Source of the DNA: Bacteroidales bacterium
GTDB taxonomy: Bacteria; Bacteroidota; Bacteroidia; Bacteroidales; F082
Direction: 5' to 3'
DNA: 64,000 bases
Assembly (NCBI GenBank): GCA_023229135.1
Contig: JALNZT010000018.1
Span: 12,946-76,945 of the forward strand
The position numbers were made by a program, and so were the translations under genes. Shown piece after piece: positions 23,092 to 31,499 of this stretch. The notes beneath the pieces were generated by a model. That model ran no database searches. It was not told where the DNA came from and saw only the letters and a list, made by a program, of their open reading frames with translations. Positions within the stretch are counted from its first letter, which is position 1. Each line of letters opens with the position of its first letter.

Positions 23092-24411
23092 ATGTCTAAT
23101 CTAAAAGAAGTTTTAAGAGAAAAAATAAACCAGCACCGCCCGCGTACCGAGAGACTAAACGATGAGTTTGGTGATTTTGTAGTTGATAAAGTTACGATTG
23201 GACAAATTTTGGGCGGAATGCGTGGCATAAAATGTCTGGTGACCGACATTTCTTATCTTGATCCCAACGAGGGAATACGCTACCGGGGCTATACCCTGCC
23301 CGAAGTTTTTGAGAAGCTACCGAGAGGCAAAGGAGCAGAAATGCCCTATGTGGAGGGTTTGTTTTATCTTTTACTTACCGGCGATCTGCCCACCTTGAAT
23401 CAGGTTGAGGATTTGATTGATGAGTTTTCAAAACGACGCATTGTGCCGCGATACGTGTATGAAGTAATTGATGCCTGGCCTTGTTGCAGCAACCCAATGT
23501 CAATTTTCAGCTCTGCAATCCTGGCCATGTCGCGAGAATCATTTATGGCCAAAAAGTATAAAGCCGGAATCAACAAAATGGATTTGTGGGAGCCGATGTA
23601 TGAAGATTCATTGAATATGCTGGCCAAACTCCCGGAAATCGCCACTTATATCTACGCGAAGCTATACCGCGACGGCAAACGTATCGTTGGCAATCCCGAC
23701 CTTGACGTAGGTGCGAATTTTGCGCACATGATGGGCAAAGCAAAGCCTTATGATGATGTGGCACGTATGCACTTTATCATTCATGCCGACCACGAAAGCG
23801 GTAACGTGAGCGCACATACTGCACACCTGGTTGCCAGCTCGTTATCAGATATTTACCTGTCAACTTCCGCCATGATTAATGGCCTGGCCGGGCCGCTTCA
23901 CGGATTAGCAAACCAGGAAGTGCTGCGCTGGTTACAGGATTTGATGGATAAAATGGGTGGTGAAACGCCTACCGAGAACGAGATGAAACAGTATGTTTGG
24001 GATACACTGCATAGCGGACAGGTGATTCCGGGTTTCGGACATGCCGTATTGCGTAAAACCGACCCGCGTTACACTATTCAGCGTGAGTTTAGCCTGAAAC
24101 ATATTCCCGAAGATCCCATCTTTAAATATGTTGATCTGCTCTATAAAGTGGTGCCGCCAATCCTTAAGGAACAAGGCAAAGCCAAAAACCCCTGGCCTAA
24201 CGTGGATGCACAATCCGGCGTTATTCAGTGGCATTACGGCTTAACAGAATACGACTTTTACACCGTATTGTTTGGTATTGGAAGAGCAATTGGTATCACA
24301 GCTAACTTGATATGGGACAGGGCTTTACTCTATCCATTAGAAAGACCAAAATCGCTCACTACCGATATGTTGGAAAAAATTGTGGGCGTAAAACCGAAGG
24401 CAGAGGAATAG
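23092..24411 (+). CDS. gltA: citrate synthase, mitochondrial-type
   Basis: 439 residues condensing acetyl-CoA and oxaloacetate. The catalytic histidines are in AGPLHGLANQE and GFGHAVLRKTDPRY and the catalytic aspartate is in NVDAQSG. The SAMINGLAGPLHGLANQEVLRW block is the form of eukaryotic mitochondrial citrate synthase rather than the hexameric E. coli GltA. It is co-transcribed with icd and followed by a perfect terminator. Together the two would feed 2-oxoglutarate synthesis. A 2-methylcitrate synthase role is possible but less likely beside icd. Confidence 0.92.
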   Translation: MSNLKEVLREKINQHRPRTERLNDEFGDFVVDKVTIGQILGGMRGIKCLVTDISYLDPNEGIRYRGYTLPEVFEKLPRGKGAEMPYVEGLFYLLLTGDLPTLNQVEDLIDEFSKRRIVPRYVYEVIDAWPCCSNPMSIFSSAILAMSRESFMAKKYKAGINKMDLWEPMYEDSLNMLAKLPEIATYIYAKLYRDGKRIVGNPDLDVGANFAHMMGKAKPYDDVARMHFIIHADHESGNVSAHTAHLVASSLSDIYLSTSAMINGLAGPLHGLANQEVLRWLQDLMDKMGGETPTENEMKQYVWDTLHSGQVIPGFGHAVLRKTDPRYTIQREFSLKHIPEDPIFKYVDLLYKVVPPILKEQGKAKNPWPNVDAQSGVIQWHYGLTEYDFYTVLFGIGRAIGITANLIWDRALLYPLERPKSLTTDMLEKIVGVKPKAEE

Positions 24412-24437
24412 AACTAAGGATAATCTGATTATTTATC

Positions 24438-24479
24438 AGGCTGAAAGAATAGTAAAAAGTTATTCTTTCAGCCTTTTTT
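24438..24479 (+). terminator. strong terminator after citrate synthase
   Basis: A perfect 14-bp stem, AGGCTGAAAGAATA with TATTCTTTCAGCCT, a nine-base loop and a T run. It begins 26 bases after the stop codon. Confidence 0.9.
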
Positions 24480-24492
24480 AAAATTATATAGC

Positions 24493-24903
24493 ATGTTAAA
24501 AAATACAGCTATCACCCTAAAAGCCCGTAAACGAGGTTTTCATTTAATAACCCACGAAATTCTTGAAGCTTTGGGCAAATTGCCAGCCGAAGGAGTTTTA
24601 CATCTTTTTATGCGTCATAGCTCAGCGGGATTGCTTATCAACGAAAACGCTGATCCCGATGTGCGGCACGATATGGAAAAGTTTTTTGATCTAATCGTGC
24701 CTGAAAACGCGCCCTATTTTAAACATATTATGGAAGGCGCTGACGATATGCCGGCACATATTAAAACCGCACTAACTGGCATCAGCCTATCAATACCCAT
24801 TATGAACGGCAAACTCGCGCTGGGAACCTGGCAAGGAATTTACCTGTGTGAGTTTCGGAATTATGGTGGAAGTAGGAATGTTGTGGCGAGTGTTATCAGT
24901 TAG
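24493..24903 (+). CDS. YjbQ / UPF0047 family protein
   Basis: A 136-residue single-domain protein of the YjbQ (UPF0047) family: GVLHLFMRHSSAGLLINENADPDVRHDMEKFF and LALGTWQGIYLCEFRN. The conserved H, S and D/H residues around HSSAGL and DPDVRHD are intact. Weak thiamine-phosphate-synthase-like activity has been reported for homologues, but the physiological role is unsettled. It lies just downstream of the citrate synthase terminator, so it is probably transcribed separately. Confidence 0.85.
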   Translation: MLKNTAITLKARKRGFHLITHEILEALGKLPAEGVLHLFMRHSSAGLLINENADPDVRHDMEKFFDLIVPENAPYFKHIMEGADDMPAHIKTALTGISLSIPIMNGKLALGTWQGIYLCEFRNYGGSRNVVASVIS

Positions 24904-24948
24904 GTAGTAATGTTGTGTTAGTTAGTGCTTTTCGCTTAAGGAGTTCAC

Positions 24949-25052
24949 GGGTTTACGAGTTGATGGGTTTATGGGTTGACAATTAAATTTTTCCTACTGA
25001 TTTCACCGATTTTCGTGGATTCTTCCTCTGCGGTAATCTGCGTCATCTGCGG
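24949..25052 (+). repeat. degenerate short tandem repeats in an intergenic region
   Basis: Two 16-bp units GGGTTTACGAGTTGAT / GGGTTTATGGGTTGAC (24949-24980) and, 46 bases later, three TCTGCG-led units (TCTGCGGTAA, TCTGCGTCA, TCTGCGG; 25027-25052). Both look like debris of dispersed repeats; I recall similar strings in other Bacteroidota intergenic regions. No gene is present in 24904-25090. Confidence 0.5.
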
Positions 25053-25090
25053 AAAATTCCTGTTCTACTATAAATTTAGTCGTTTCAACA

Positions 25091-26050
25091 CTATTTATCC
25101 ACCGCCCACAAAGCATTCACAAACCACTTACGCTGATCAAAAAAGTATTTTTGCTGTTTAAAGCCCGTTTTTTGAGCAAGTGTTTCAATCATTGACAGAT
25201 CATATTTTTGAGATCGTTCCATAAAAATGGATTCCTCCTTATCAAAAACGATCCGCTCGTTCAACTTTCTCAGATTAATTTCTTGTGCCTTTTTGCTGAT
25301 CAGGAAGCTTTTGGCTAAGCCTGATTTAGGGTCGTAAGTTTCTTTATGATAAAAATTATCCAGCTGAAAATCGGCATCCAGCTCGCGATTAATACGACTT
25401 AGCAGGTTTAAATTGAAGGCGGCGGTGTATCCGTGAGGGTCGTTATAAGCCAGAAGCACGGTATTGGCATCTTTTTTCAAGTCGAAACCGATCAGCAGTT
25501 GGTCGCGTGGCTGCAAAACCCCTTGTAGCTTTCGCAAAAATTCTATCGCCATGTGTTCACTGAAATTCCCAATATTAGAACCCAAAAACAAGACGATTTT
25601 TCGTTTTGAGTTATTGATACCCGCCAACAACTCAAAGTAATCCCCCACCCGACCGTCGAGCTGTAAGCCGGGCATTTTTCGTTTGAGATCTTGCTGTAAT
25701 CCTTTTACTGCTTTTTCTGAGATATCAATGGGAACATATTTAAAATCAGTATTTTGATTTACCAAATATTCAAGTAGTACCTTGGTTTTTAGCCCATCAC
25801 CAGCACCTAGCTCAATCAATTCAAAACCAGCCTTGCCGGTATTGAAAGCCGTAGTAATTTCAGCAGCCGACTGCTCAAAAATCTCCAGTTCACAGTCGGT
25901 GAGGTAATATTCGGGCATGCGCATGATCTTTGCAAAAAGCTCAGAGCCAAGGCTATCATAAAAATATTTTGACAAAAGCTGCTTTGGTGTCAACTTCAAG
26001 CCATAAAGGACGTCTTCGGCGAAAGCAGGCTCTTTGATTTTCGGATACAT
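25091..26050 (-). CDS. egtD: L-histidine N-alpha-methyltransferase (EgtD/EanA)
   Basis: A 319-residue SAM-dependent methyltransferase of the EgtD (DUF2260) family that trimethylates histidine to hercynine. Visible family features are YFYDSLGSELFAKIMRMPEYYLTDCELEIFEQ at the N-terminus, the SAM motif ELGAGDGLKTKVLL and FLGSNIGNF. It lies 49 bases after a three-domain rhodanese gene in the same direction. No EgtB-type sulfoxide synthase is adjacent. That combination matches the anaerobic ergothioneine pathway, in which the methyltransferase is called EanA. Pathway assignment is from gene context and remembered literature. Confidence 0.88.
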   Translation of the reverse strand: MYPKIKEPAFAEDVLYGLKLTPKQLLSKYFYDSLGSELFAKIMRMPEYYLTDCELEIFEQSAAEITTAFNTGKAGFELIELGAGDGLKTKVLLEYLVNQNTDFKYVPIDISEKAVKGLQQDLKRKMPGLQLDGRVGDYFELLAGINNSKRKIVLFLGSNIGNFSEHMAIEFLRKLQGVLQPRDQLLIGFDLKKDANTVLLAYNDPHGYTAAFNLNLLSRINRELDADFQLDNFYHKETYDPKSGLAKSFLISKKAQEINLRKLNERIVFDKEESIFMERSQKYDLSMIETLAQKTGFKQQKYFFDQRKWFVNALWAVDK

Positions 26051-26099
26051 AGCTATTGTTTTTAAGTTTCAAGTTGATGAAGCAAGTCGTTGATTATCT

Positions 26100-27395
26100 T
26101 TATTTTAAATCATATTTAGCCAGGGGAATTCCTGTTTCAAAAGCATTTGTTGGGTCGTTACTCCATTCAAACCAGCCGCCATCATATACCGAAACCTGAG
26201 GCCATCCCATCAACCAGGCGTTAAACCAGGCCTCGCTGCCTCGCCAGCCTGTGCCACAATAAAACGCCAAATGCTTATCAGGCGTTATGCCGTTATTTAT
26301 CCAGATTTCGGCTATCTCATTGAAGTCGCGTGTAGTATGGTCTTCGTTGCGGTAATTTTCCATGTGGTAGGCATCGCTGCCGCAATCCGCAAAAATTGCC
26401 CCGGGAATCCGGCCTTTGGCTTTTATATAATTGTAGCCGCTCACTTCGCCAATATATTCGGGCCAGCTGCGCACACAAACCAGCTCAGCATCGGCAGCGG
26501 CCAGCATTTGCCTGGCTTCGGGTGTATCAACCGCTAACTGCGGATTGGCAGGAATTTCAGCACCAAATTCGGAAATAGGCTGTTTAGGCTCCTCCACTTT
26601 TGAAACTTCAAAACCTGCATCCTGCCACGATTGGAAACCGCCGTTCAGGATACGCACATCTTTCACTCCTGCATACAGCATGATAAAAGCATTTCTGACA
26701 GCACCGATATCGCCTGCCGCACTTCCCGGAAACTCATCATCATTGTCAGGAGACATATATTTTCCATAAAGAATCACTGTGGTGTCAGCGCTTATGCCAT
26801 GATCCTGAAGTGCCTTCTGAATTTCTTCAGGGCTGCGCCTGTTCCATGTTTCGGGTGCTTCCAGGGCAAGTGTATCCATATCAATAGCATCCGGAATATG
26901 GCCACTCAAATAAGCATCGCGGTTGCGGTAATGGCTGTGCACAACTACGAAATTGTTGTTTTCGTAGTGCATCGGTTTGCCGCCGCTGATAAGTTGATTC
27001 AGCCAATCAGCGGAAACCAAATGCTTGTAGCGCGGCAGTTTTTTCATCGGAAGTTGTTCATCATTTACCCATTCAACCAAAAAGTGCAGATAAATAACAA
27101 CATCGGTATAACCGGATGCTAAAAAACGATTTGCCACTTCTTCTGCTTCCGTATCGGAATAGCCGTAAATAATAATTTTATGCTCAGGCAAAATCTGTTT
27201 GTGTCGCACAATTTCGATCCAGTCGATATAATTGAGCCATTTAGCCGGAAGACTTTTTGCTCCTTGTATGTGTCCGCTTCGCTTTTCATCCCTTTGTGCC
27301 CAGCCATTGAAGGCGTCAACCGGACGAACATCCAGGAGTTTAGTCGCTGGACTTTCTAAAAAAATCAATAGTTCTTTGGTTGTTATCTTTTTCAT
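26100..27395 (-). CDS. eanB: three-domain rhodanese sulfurtransferase, EanB-like (ergothioneine synthase)
   Basis: 431 residues with three rhodanese-like domains (about 1-115, 130-275 and 290-430). The last has a complete persulfide loop C380-GTGWRGSE preceded by Tyr (FYCGTGWR), the arrangement I recall for Chlorobium EanB (Tyr411-Cys412). EanB inserts sulfur from a cysteine persulfide or polysulfide directly into the hercynine imidazole, without oxygen. The first two domains lack an obvious active-site cysteine. The gene is immediately upstream of egtD, so both enzymes of the oxygen-independent route are encoded together. If the pairing were accidental it would be a 3-mercaptopyruvate-type sulfurtransferase. 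Confidence 0.8.
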   Translation of the reverse strand: MKKITTKELLIFLESPATKLLDVRPVDAFNGWAQRDEKRSGHIQGAKSLPAKWLNYIDWIEIVRHKQILPEHKIIIYGYSDTEAEEVANRFLASGYTDVVIYLHFLVEWVNDEQLPMKKLPRYKHLVSADWLNQLISGGKPMHYENNNFVVVHSHYRNRDAYLSGHIPDAIDMDTLALEAPETWNRRSPEEIQKALQDHGISADTTVILYGKYMSPDNDDEFPGSAAGDIGAVRNAFIMLYAGVKDVRILNGGFQSWQDAGFEVSKVEEPKQPISEFGAEIPANPQLAVDTPEARQMLAAADAELVCVRSWPEYIGEVSGYNYIKAKGRIPGAIFADCGSDAYHMENYRNEDHTTRDFNEIAEIWINNGITPDKHLAFYCGTGWRGSEAWFNAWLMGWPQVSVYDGGWFEWSNDPTNAFETGIPLAKYDLK

Positions 27396-27429
27396 AAATT
27401 CTACTTTAAGAGCGAAAAATATTAAAATG

Positions 27430-27454
27430 CATTCAAAATAATTGATTTTGAATG
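27430..27454 (-). promoter_or_regulatory. perfect inverted repeat upstream of eanB, candidate operator
   Basis: CATTCAAAAT, a five-base spacer (AATTG), then ATTTTGAATG. The 25-bp site lies 35 bases before the eanB start codon, has no T run after it, and is the right size for a dimeric repressor. No regulator gene lies next to it. Confidence 0.45.
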
Positions 27455-27539
27455 AAGCAGAAGATTTTAACTGATAAAATGCAGTATAATTCTGGTGGTA
27501 GCCGTTGCGAGTTAAAAAAACAATTCAAATATGCTGCAC

Positions 27540-28766
27540 CTAAAAGCTGTCCGACTGTTCAGCGGGCAGATTGAGATTGATTTGCAACTCCCAATCAGAT
27601 TTGCCCAGGTGATTTAGCCGCAACGATAGGCCGGATAAAACTTTCAAGTCATGAATGAAAGAAAACAGTTTAAGCTGTTCAGGTGCTGCCTCAAAAAGTG
27701 ACGCTGGCACAATGGCATTTGACTTTTTATCCGAAAGAACATCTTTACACTGAAATTTAAAAATAACAAGTACTGACTCCTGCTGTTTTATTTCAACAAA
27801 TAATTTAGTTTTTGGTTCAGCATGATCCACAACCCACTCAATCAGTTTGTCGAGCAGCTGGGCAAAATAGCTTTCCTGAAGTTGGATTATAAGCCCTGAC
27901 TTAGCCAAAATGAAATCGAGTTCTTTAGTAGCAATTTCGACCGAGTGTAATGTTACAGCCTGTTCTATGGCATCAGATATTTTCATTGGAACTTGTCGCC
28001 TGATCCGGGAAACCTCTTCCTGGTTACTTTGAATGAGGTCGTTAATTACCAGGTTCATACGTGCCAGCGATTTTTTCAGAATTTCGAGATATTCACGTTC
28101 ATCGCTCCCCAATTGTTTGCGCTCATCGAGCAGTTCGGCCATCGTTTGCACACTCGTCATCGGATTTTTCAGGCCATGAATAATCACGCTCAGCAATTGT
28201 TTTTTTTGAGCATTCAGCTCGTGAAGGTTTTTGTTTTGAAGCTCAAGCTGGCTTTTCTGAGCTTTGATAGCATCGTGCTGGCCTTCGATTTCCTGTTTTT
28301 GTTTGGTGATTTTGAGGTAGCTCTTTGAAAGCTTTTCTTCCAGCTCATTCATATCGCGCATCCGCCTGATTTGAAGCTGAAGCATGCTCAACAATATTTC
28401 GGGAAACTGACTCAGAAACGTCATCAAAGCTTCTCGTTTCAGCATCAAAACACGACTGGCTTTTTCAGTGGTTACAGAAGCCGACCTGCTTTCAGTATCC
28501 AGTAATGCATATTCACCAAAAACCTCACCCGCCTGTAAGCGAGCAATCACATGATTTCCGTCGTGTACACGCACTTCACCTTCGGCCAAAATATACATAC
28601 TCTCACCAGGATCTCCTTTCTTGAAAAGCGGTTCCTGCGCCCTGGTTTTTCGCTCTTCAAGCAACGAAGCAAGCGTAGCAAGCCCCTGTTTGTTGAGTAT
28701 GCTAAATACGGGAATTTGCTTCAGCAGCAAAACCCGGCTTTCAATGTCAATCAACTTATCGTTCAT
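27540..28766 (-). CDS. cNMP-binding domain protein with degenerate histidine-kinase module
   Basis: 408 residues: a cyclic-nucleotide-binding domain (about 14-130, KKGDPGESMYILAEGEVRV, GEVFGEYALLDTESRSASV), a coiled coil (about 138-192), a HisKA-like helix pair with H197 in VIIHGLKNPMTSVQTMAELLDE and a C-terminal region where the HATPase should be. That last part keeps secondary-structure-like spacing but has no N-box asparagine (LLDKLIEWVVDHA instead) and no DxGxG or GxGxG box. It may therefore be a pseudokinase or scaffold responding to a cyclic nucleotide or similar effector. No response regulator is adjacent. Confidence 0.72.
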   Translation of the reverse strand: MNDKLIDIESRVLLLKQIPVFSILNKQGLATLASLLEERKTRAQEPLFKKGDPGESMYILAEGEVRVHDGNHVIARLQAGEVFGEYALLDTESRSASVTTEKASRVLMLKREALMTFLSQFPEILLSMLQLQIRRMRDMNELEEKLSKSYLKITKQKQEIEGQHDAIKAQKSQLELQNKNLHELNAQKKQLLSVIIHGLKNPMTSVQTMAELLDERKQLGSDEREYLEILKKSLARMNLVINDLIQSNQEEVSRIRRQVPMKISDAIEQAVTLHSVEIATKELDFILAKSGLIIQLQESYFAQLLDKLIEWVVDHAEPKTKLFVEIKQQESVLVIFKFQCKDVLSDKKSNAIVPASLFEAAPEQLKLFSFIHDLKVLSGLSLRLNHLGKSDWELQINLNLPAEQSDSF

Positions 28767-29017
28767 AGTTTATACAGCTTGCGGTTTTTGTAAAGTGTAA
28801 AGCTAAAACATCTATCCCAATCATTCAATTTTATCTTTTTCCTAAAAATTAGCAGATTCTCCTTGTCTCCAATAGCGACTAAGATACCTAAATAAACTCT
28901 AATATTAGAATTACTTTTCTTGAAATGGCTATAAATCAACCCACAAGGACTACCACAAGCCTATCATAATTTCAAAGATTTATAAAAAAAACTATCTTTA
29001 GCAACAATTGACGGCTT

Positions 29018-29635
29018 TCATTTGGCAATTAATTTTCCCTTAATGGTATTGGTTCCAGTGTTGTTGCTGATATAAAAAACGTAAAATCCTGCATCAAGCT
29101 GTGCCGGATTCAGCTCAAAATTATTACTACTTGTTTTGGCATCGTAAACAAGCTTTCCGTTTTGATTAAAGACGTGAAGACCAAAAGTTTCATAAAGAGA
29201 ATTTTCAAAATAGATATTGGCATCAGCCGTAGTTGGATGAGGGATAATCTGGTAAGACTTTTTAGAAAAGTCAAACAACTGAATAGCCTGGGTAGCTGAA
29301 AAACCCAAATTACCCAGTTCCAGGTGATAATAGGAAGTGGTGTTTAACAGCGGTAACGTATCCCAATAATCATAAGAAACTGATGAGAAAGGACTTCCGC
29401 AAATACCGGCTATCTGTCCAATCTGCTCGAAGTTTTCGGCATCGGTTGAGCGGTAAACCCGCACCCCGTCGCAGGTGTTTCCGGAAGCGATGATCCATTG
29501 CAGGTAAACCTTTCCATTAATCTCTGCCAGGCTAAAACTGTTAAGATAAGGCAAATCCTGAGCCATTGCCTTAGGCGAAAAAAAGCCCAGTAAAACAAGT
29601 AATGAAAGTACACAATAGCTGTGAATTCGGTTCAT
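29018..29635 (-). CDS. secreted protein with type IX secretion sorting domain
   Basis: 205 residues: signal peptide (to AMAQ, about 26), an FN3-like domain (about 30-118, INGKVYLQWIIASGNTCDGVRVYRSTDAENFEQIGQI) and a C-terminal type A T9SS sorting domain (about 128-205, YQIIPHPTTADANIYFEN...VFNQNGKLVYD...LDAGFYVFYISN...IKGKLIAK). The protein would cross the outer membrane by the Por/T9SS system and be attached to the surface or released. It is little more than one domain plus the sorting tail. The role is unknown. Confidence 0.8.
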   Translation of the reverse strand: MNRIHSYCVLSLLVLLGFFSPKAMAQDLPYLNSFSLAEINGKVYLQWIIASGNTCDGVRVYRSTDAENFEQIGQIAGICGSPFSSVSYDYWDTLPLLNTTSYYHLELGNLGFSATQAIQLFDFSKKSYQIIPHPTTADANIYFENSLYETFGLHVFNQNGKLVYDAKTSSNNFELNPAQLDAGFYVFYISNNTGTNTIKGKLIAK

Positions 29636-29749
29636 TTATCAGTTGAGATTTAGTATTAAGGCTGGGAGAACTACGAATAACAATAAAAAATGTAGTGGAT
29701 TTAAAACACCTGCTTATGTATTTACAAAGCCGTCTCCTGATTGCTATTT

Positions 29750-30349
29750 TTATGAAGCCCAAGTTGGTAGCCGATTTGTAACTATCCATTTATTGTTTTC
29801 TCTGACAAGAACTATTAAATATCCCATTCCTTGGGTATAGCCTGCCTGCCAACCATATTCAACAATTGCTTGATTTCCAGCAGCATTGATTTCCGGTCGT
29901 GAAAATGTATGTAGCCCGGTAGATTTCGGATATTTCTTATAATAGTTTTGCCAGGCTTTGAATTCAACACTAAAAAAACAATTTATTTCCGCATGATTAA
30001 TTAGCCGAACTGTATTCAATCTCAAATTGTTGCCGGATAAAAAATAAGCCTCGCTGTTTTTCTCTGAATAGTTTGTTAATAACAAAGAATCGAAAACGAT
30101 GTTTTCACTTTCGAGCTTATCTTTAACAAATTCACTAAAAACGGGTGAGTGTGTTTTCTGATCAATATGTATAAAGTCGGCGTGGATGAAATAAGTTTCT
30201 AGAACATCATTTATTATTTCATAGTCTAATTCACAGTCAAGCGTGGGGTGCTCTAGTATAAAACCTGAACAAAGTGTTTCTTCATTATCCTTTTCGCAGC
30301 CCAATAGTAAGAACGTAAACAATAATTGAATAATAATAAGTTTTCTCAT
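29750..30349 (-). CDS. hypothetical lipoprotein
   Basis: A 199-residue protein with a lipoprotein signal (TFLLLGC, Cys 18). The mature part has no family I recognise. It ends in VEYGWQAGYTQGMGYLIVLVRENNKWIVTNRLPTW, a pattern seen in small secreted Bacteroidota proteins whose C-terminal sheet resembles an NTF2/DUF-like 'x-W-x-V' end. It lies upstream of the T9SS-sorted protein on the same strand with a 114-bp gap. No function assigned. Confidence 0.65.
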   Translation of the reverse strand: MRKLIIIQLLFTFLLLGCEKDNEETLCSGFILEHPTLDCELDYEIINDVLETYFIHADFIHIDQKTHSPVFSEFVKDKLESENIVFDSLLLTNYSEKNSEAYFLSGNNLRLNTVRLINHAEINCFFSVEFKAWQNYYKKYPKSTGLHTFSRPEINAAGNQAIVEYGWQAGYTQGMGYLIVLVRENNKWIVTNRLPTWAS

Positions 30350-30469
30350 CAGTCTTCTTAATTAATGTGTATCCGCAGAATTAGTCGACCTGACAATGTT
30401 GCAACTACCTGATTATCAATAGATATATAATTGGACACTGAAAGATGAAATTTCATGAACCCTTAACAC

Positions 30470-30499
30470 ATTGATAAGCAGCTATGTAACCTTATCAAT
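30470..30499. repeat. 9-bp inverted repeat in an intergenic region
   Basis: ATTGATAAG (30470-30478) and CTTATCAAT (30491-30499), perfect, 12 bases apart, between the lipoprotein start and the end of acpH. There is no T run. It could be an operator or chance in AT-rich sequence. Nothing else is seen in 30350-30612. Confidence 0.3.
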
Positions 30500-30612
30500 T
30501 TGTCAGGTTTTTAAAAAACTTATTCAAAAAACCTAACAAAGTCTGATCCTACAAATAAACAAATTTTTCCTGAAAACAGCCTTGTATTTTATCGGTTTTA
30601 GTCCTTCTAAGA

Positions 30613-31209
30613 TTACTTTTCGGCTGAAAGCTGTTGCAAAACCTGTTCACTTTCCTTAATGAGGTCAGGAAAAAATAATTGAAAATCCTGCTCAAAATCA
30701 GCATAATGAAGTTTGAGAAAGTCCACCGCGTATTCCATGCGCGATTCAAAGCTGACACGGCGCGACATCATCGTGAAAGAGCGGTTCAGATCAGTCAGGT
30801 TGGCATAACCGGTAAGCCAGTTTTGGGCCATCATCCAGGGCAGCATCCGTTTGGATCGGGGTGGTAACTTGCTAAAATTCCGCAGCAAAACCCGATACAC
30901 TTCCACTGAAAAAGCTGTCAAATCCTGGCTGCTATAATTTGCCCAGTTGGCAGCCAAAAAATGATCATAATAAACATCAACAATAACCGGCGAAAACCTC
31001 AAGAACTCGGGCCGGAGTCTGTTCACACTCCGCAATACAATCGGATGTTGATCGGTAAAAGCATCAATTGCCCGATGCAAATGCACCCCAAGGAGCATTG
31101 CACCATTGTATTTTTTAATCATTTTGCCTTTGATGCTGTCGGCCACAAAATTGCCAAAAAGCACCTCAGGATCATCACCGGACAAAAAAGCATGTGCTAA
31201 AAAATTCAT
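30613..31209 (-). CDS. acpH: acyl-carrier-protein phosphodiesterase family (AcpH, DUF479)
   Basis: 198 residues of the AcpH/DUF479 family: MNFLAHAFLSGDDPEVLFGNFVADSIKG at the start, then GVHLHRAIDAFTDQHP and VDVYYDHFLAANW. These carry the HD-like metal-binding residues (H6, D32 region, H58, D62, H67, D96/H97). It would remove 4'-phosphopantetheine from ACP. Family members of low similarity may have other substrates. It stands alone between divergent iorA and the lipoprotein. Confidence 0.82.
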   Translation of the reverse strand: MNFLAHAFLSGDDPEVLFGNFVADSIKGKMIKKYNGAMLLGVHLHRAIDAFTDQHPIVLRSVNRLRPEFLRFSPVIVDVYYDHFLAANWANYSSQDLTAFSVEVYRVLLRNFSKLPPRSKRMLPWMMAQNWLTGYANLTDLNRSFTMMSRRVSFESRMEYAVDFLKLHYADFEQDFQLFFPDLIKESEQVLQQLSAEK

Positions 31210-31419
31210 AGATACTTTATCAATGCAGCAAAAGTAGGCATTTAGAGTGGGTTGGGCTTAAAGGCAGAGTCAATAAGCTTAAAACCAATGAATTCAGACT
31301 TAAAATTAAGGTAAAATTATACTACGAAAAGACACTTTTTAGCAAAATTTTGAGAGAGAAATCTTCTGCCATCCGGCAGGTCTATTCTATTTAGAAAGAT
31401 TCTGATTTAGCGCAACCGA

Positions 31420-31449
31420 TTGCTGTAACCAGCAGTTTTGTTACTTTTG
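31420..31449 (+). promoter_or_regulatory. promoter of iorAB
   Basis: TTG (31420-31422), a 19-base spacer and TACTTTTG (31442-31449, an exact TAnnTTTG). The start codon is 51 bases downstream. This is the clearest -33/-7 pair in the window. Confidence 0.65.
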
Positions 31450-31499
31450 TAACAGCTTAGATAATTATTAAAATTGCTATAAATCATACATTTAACACC

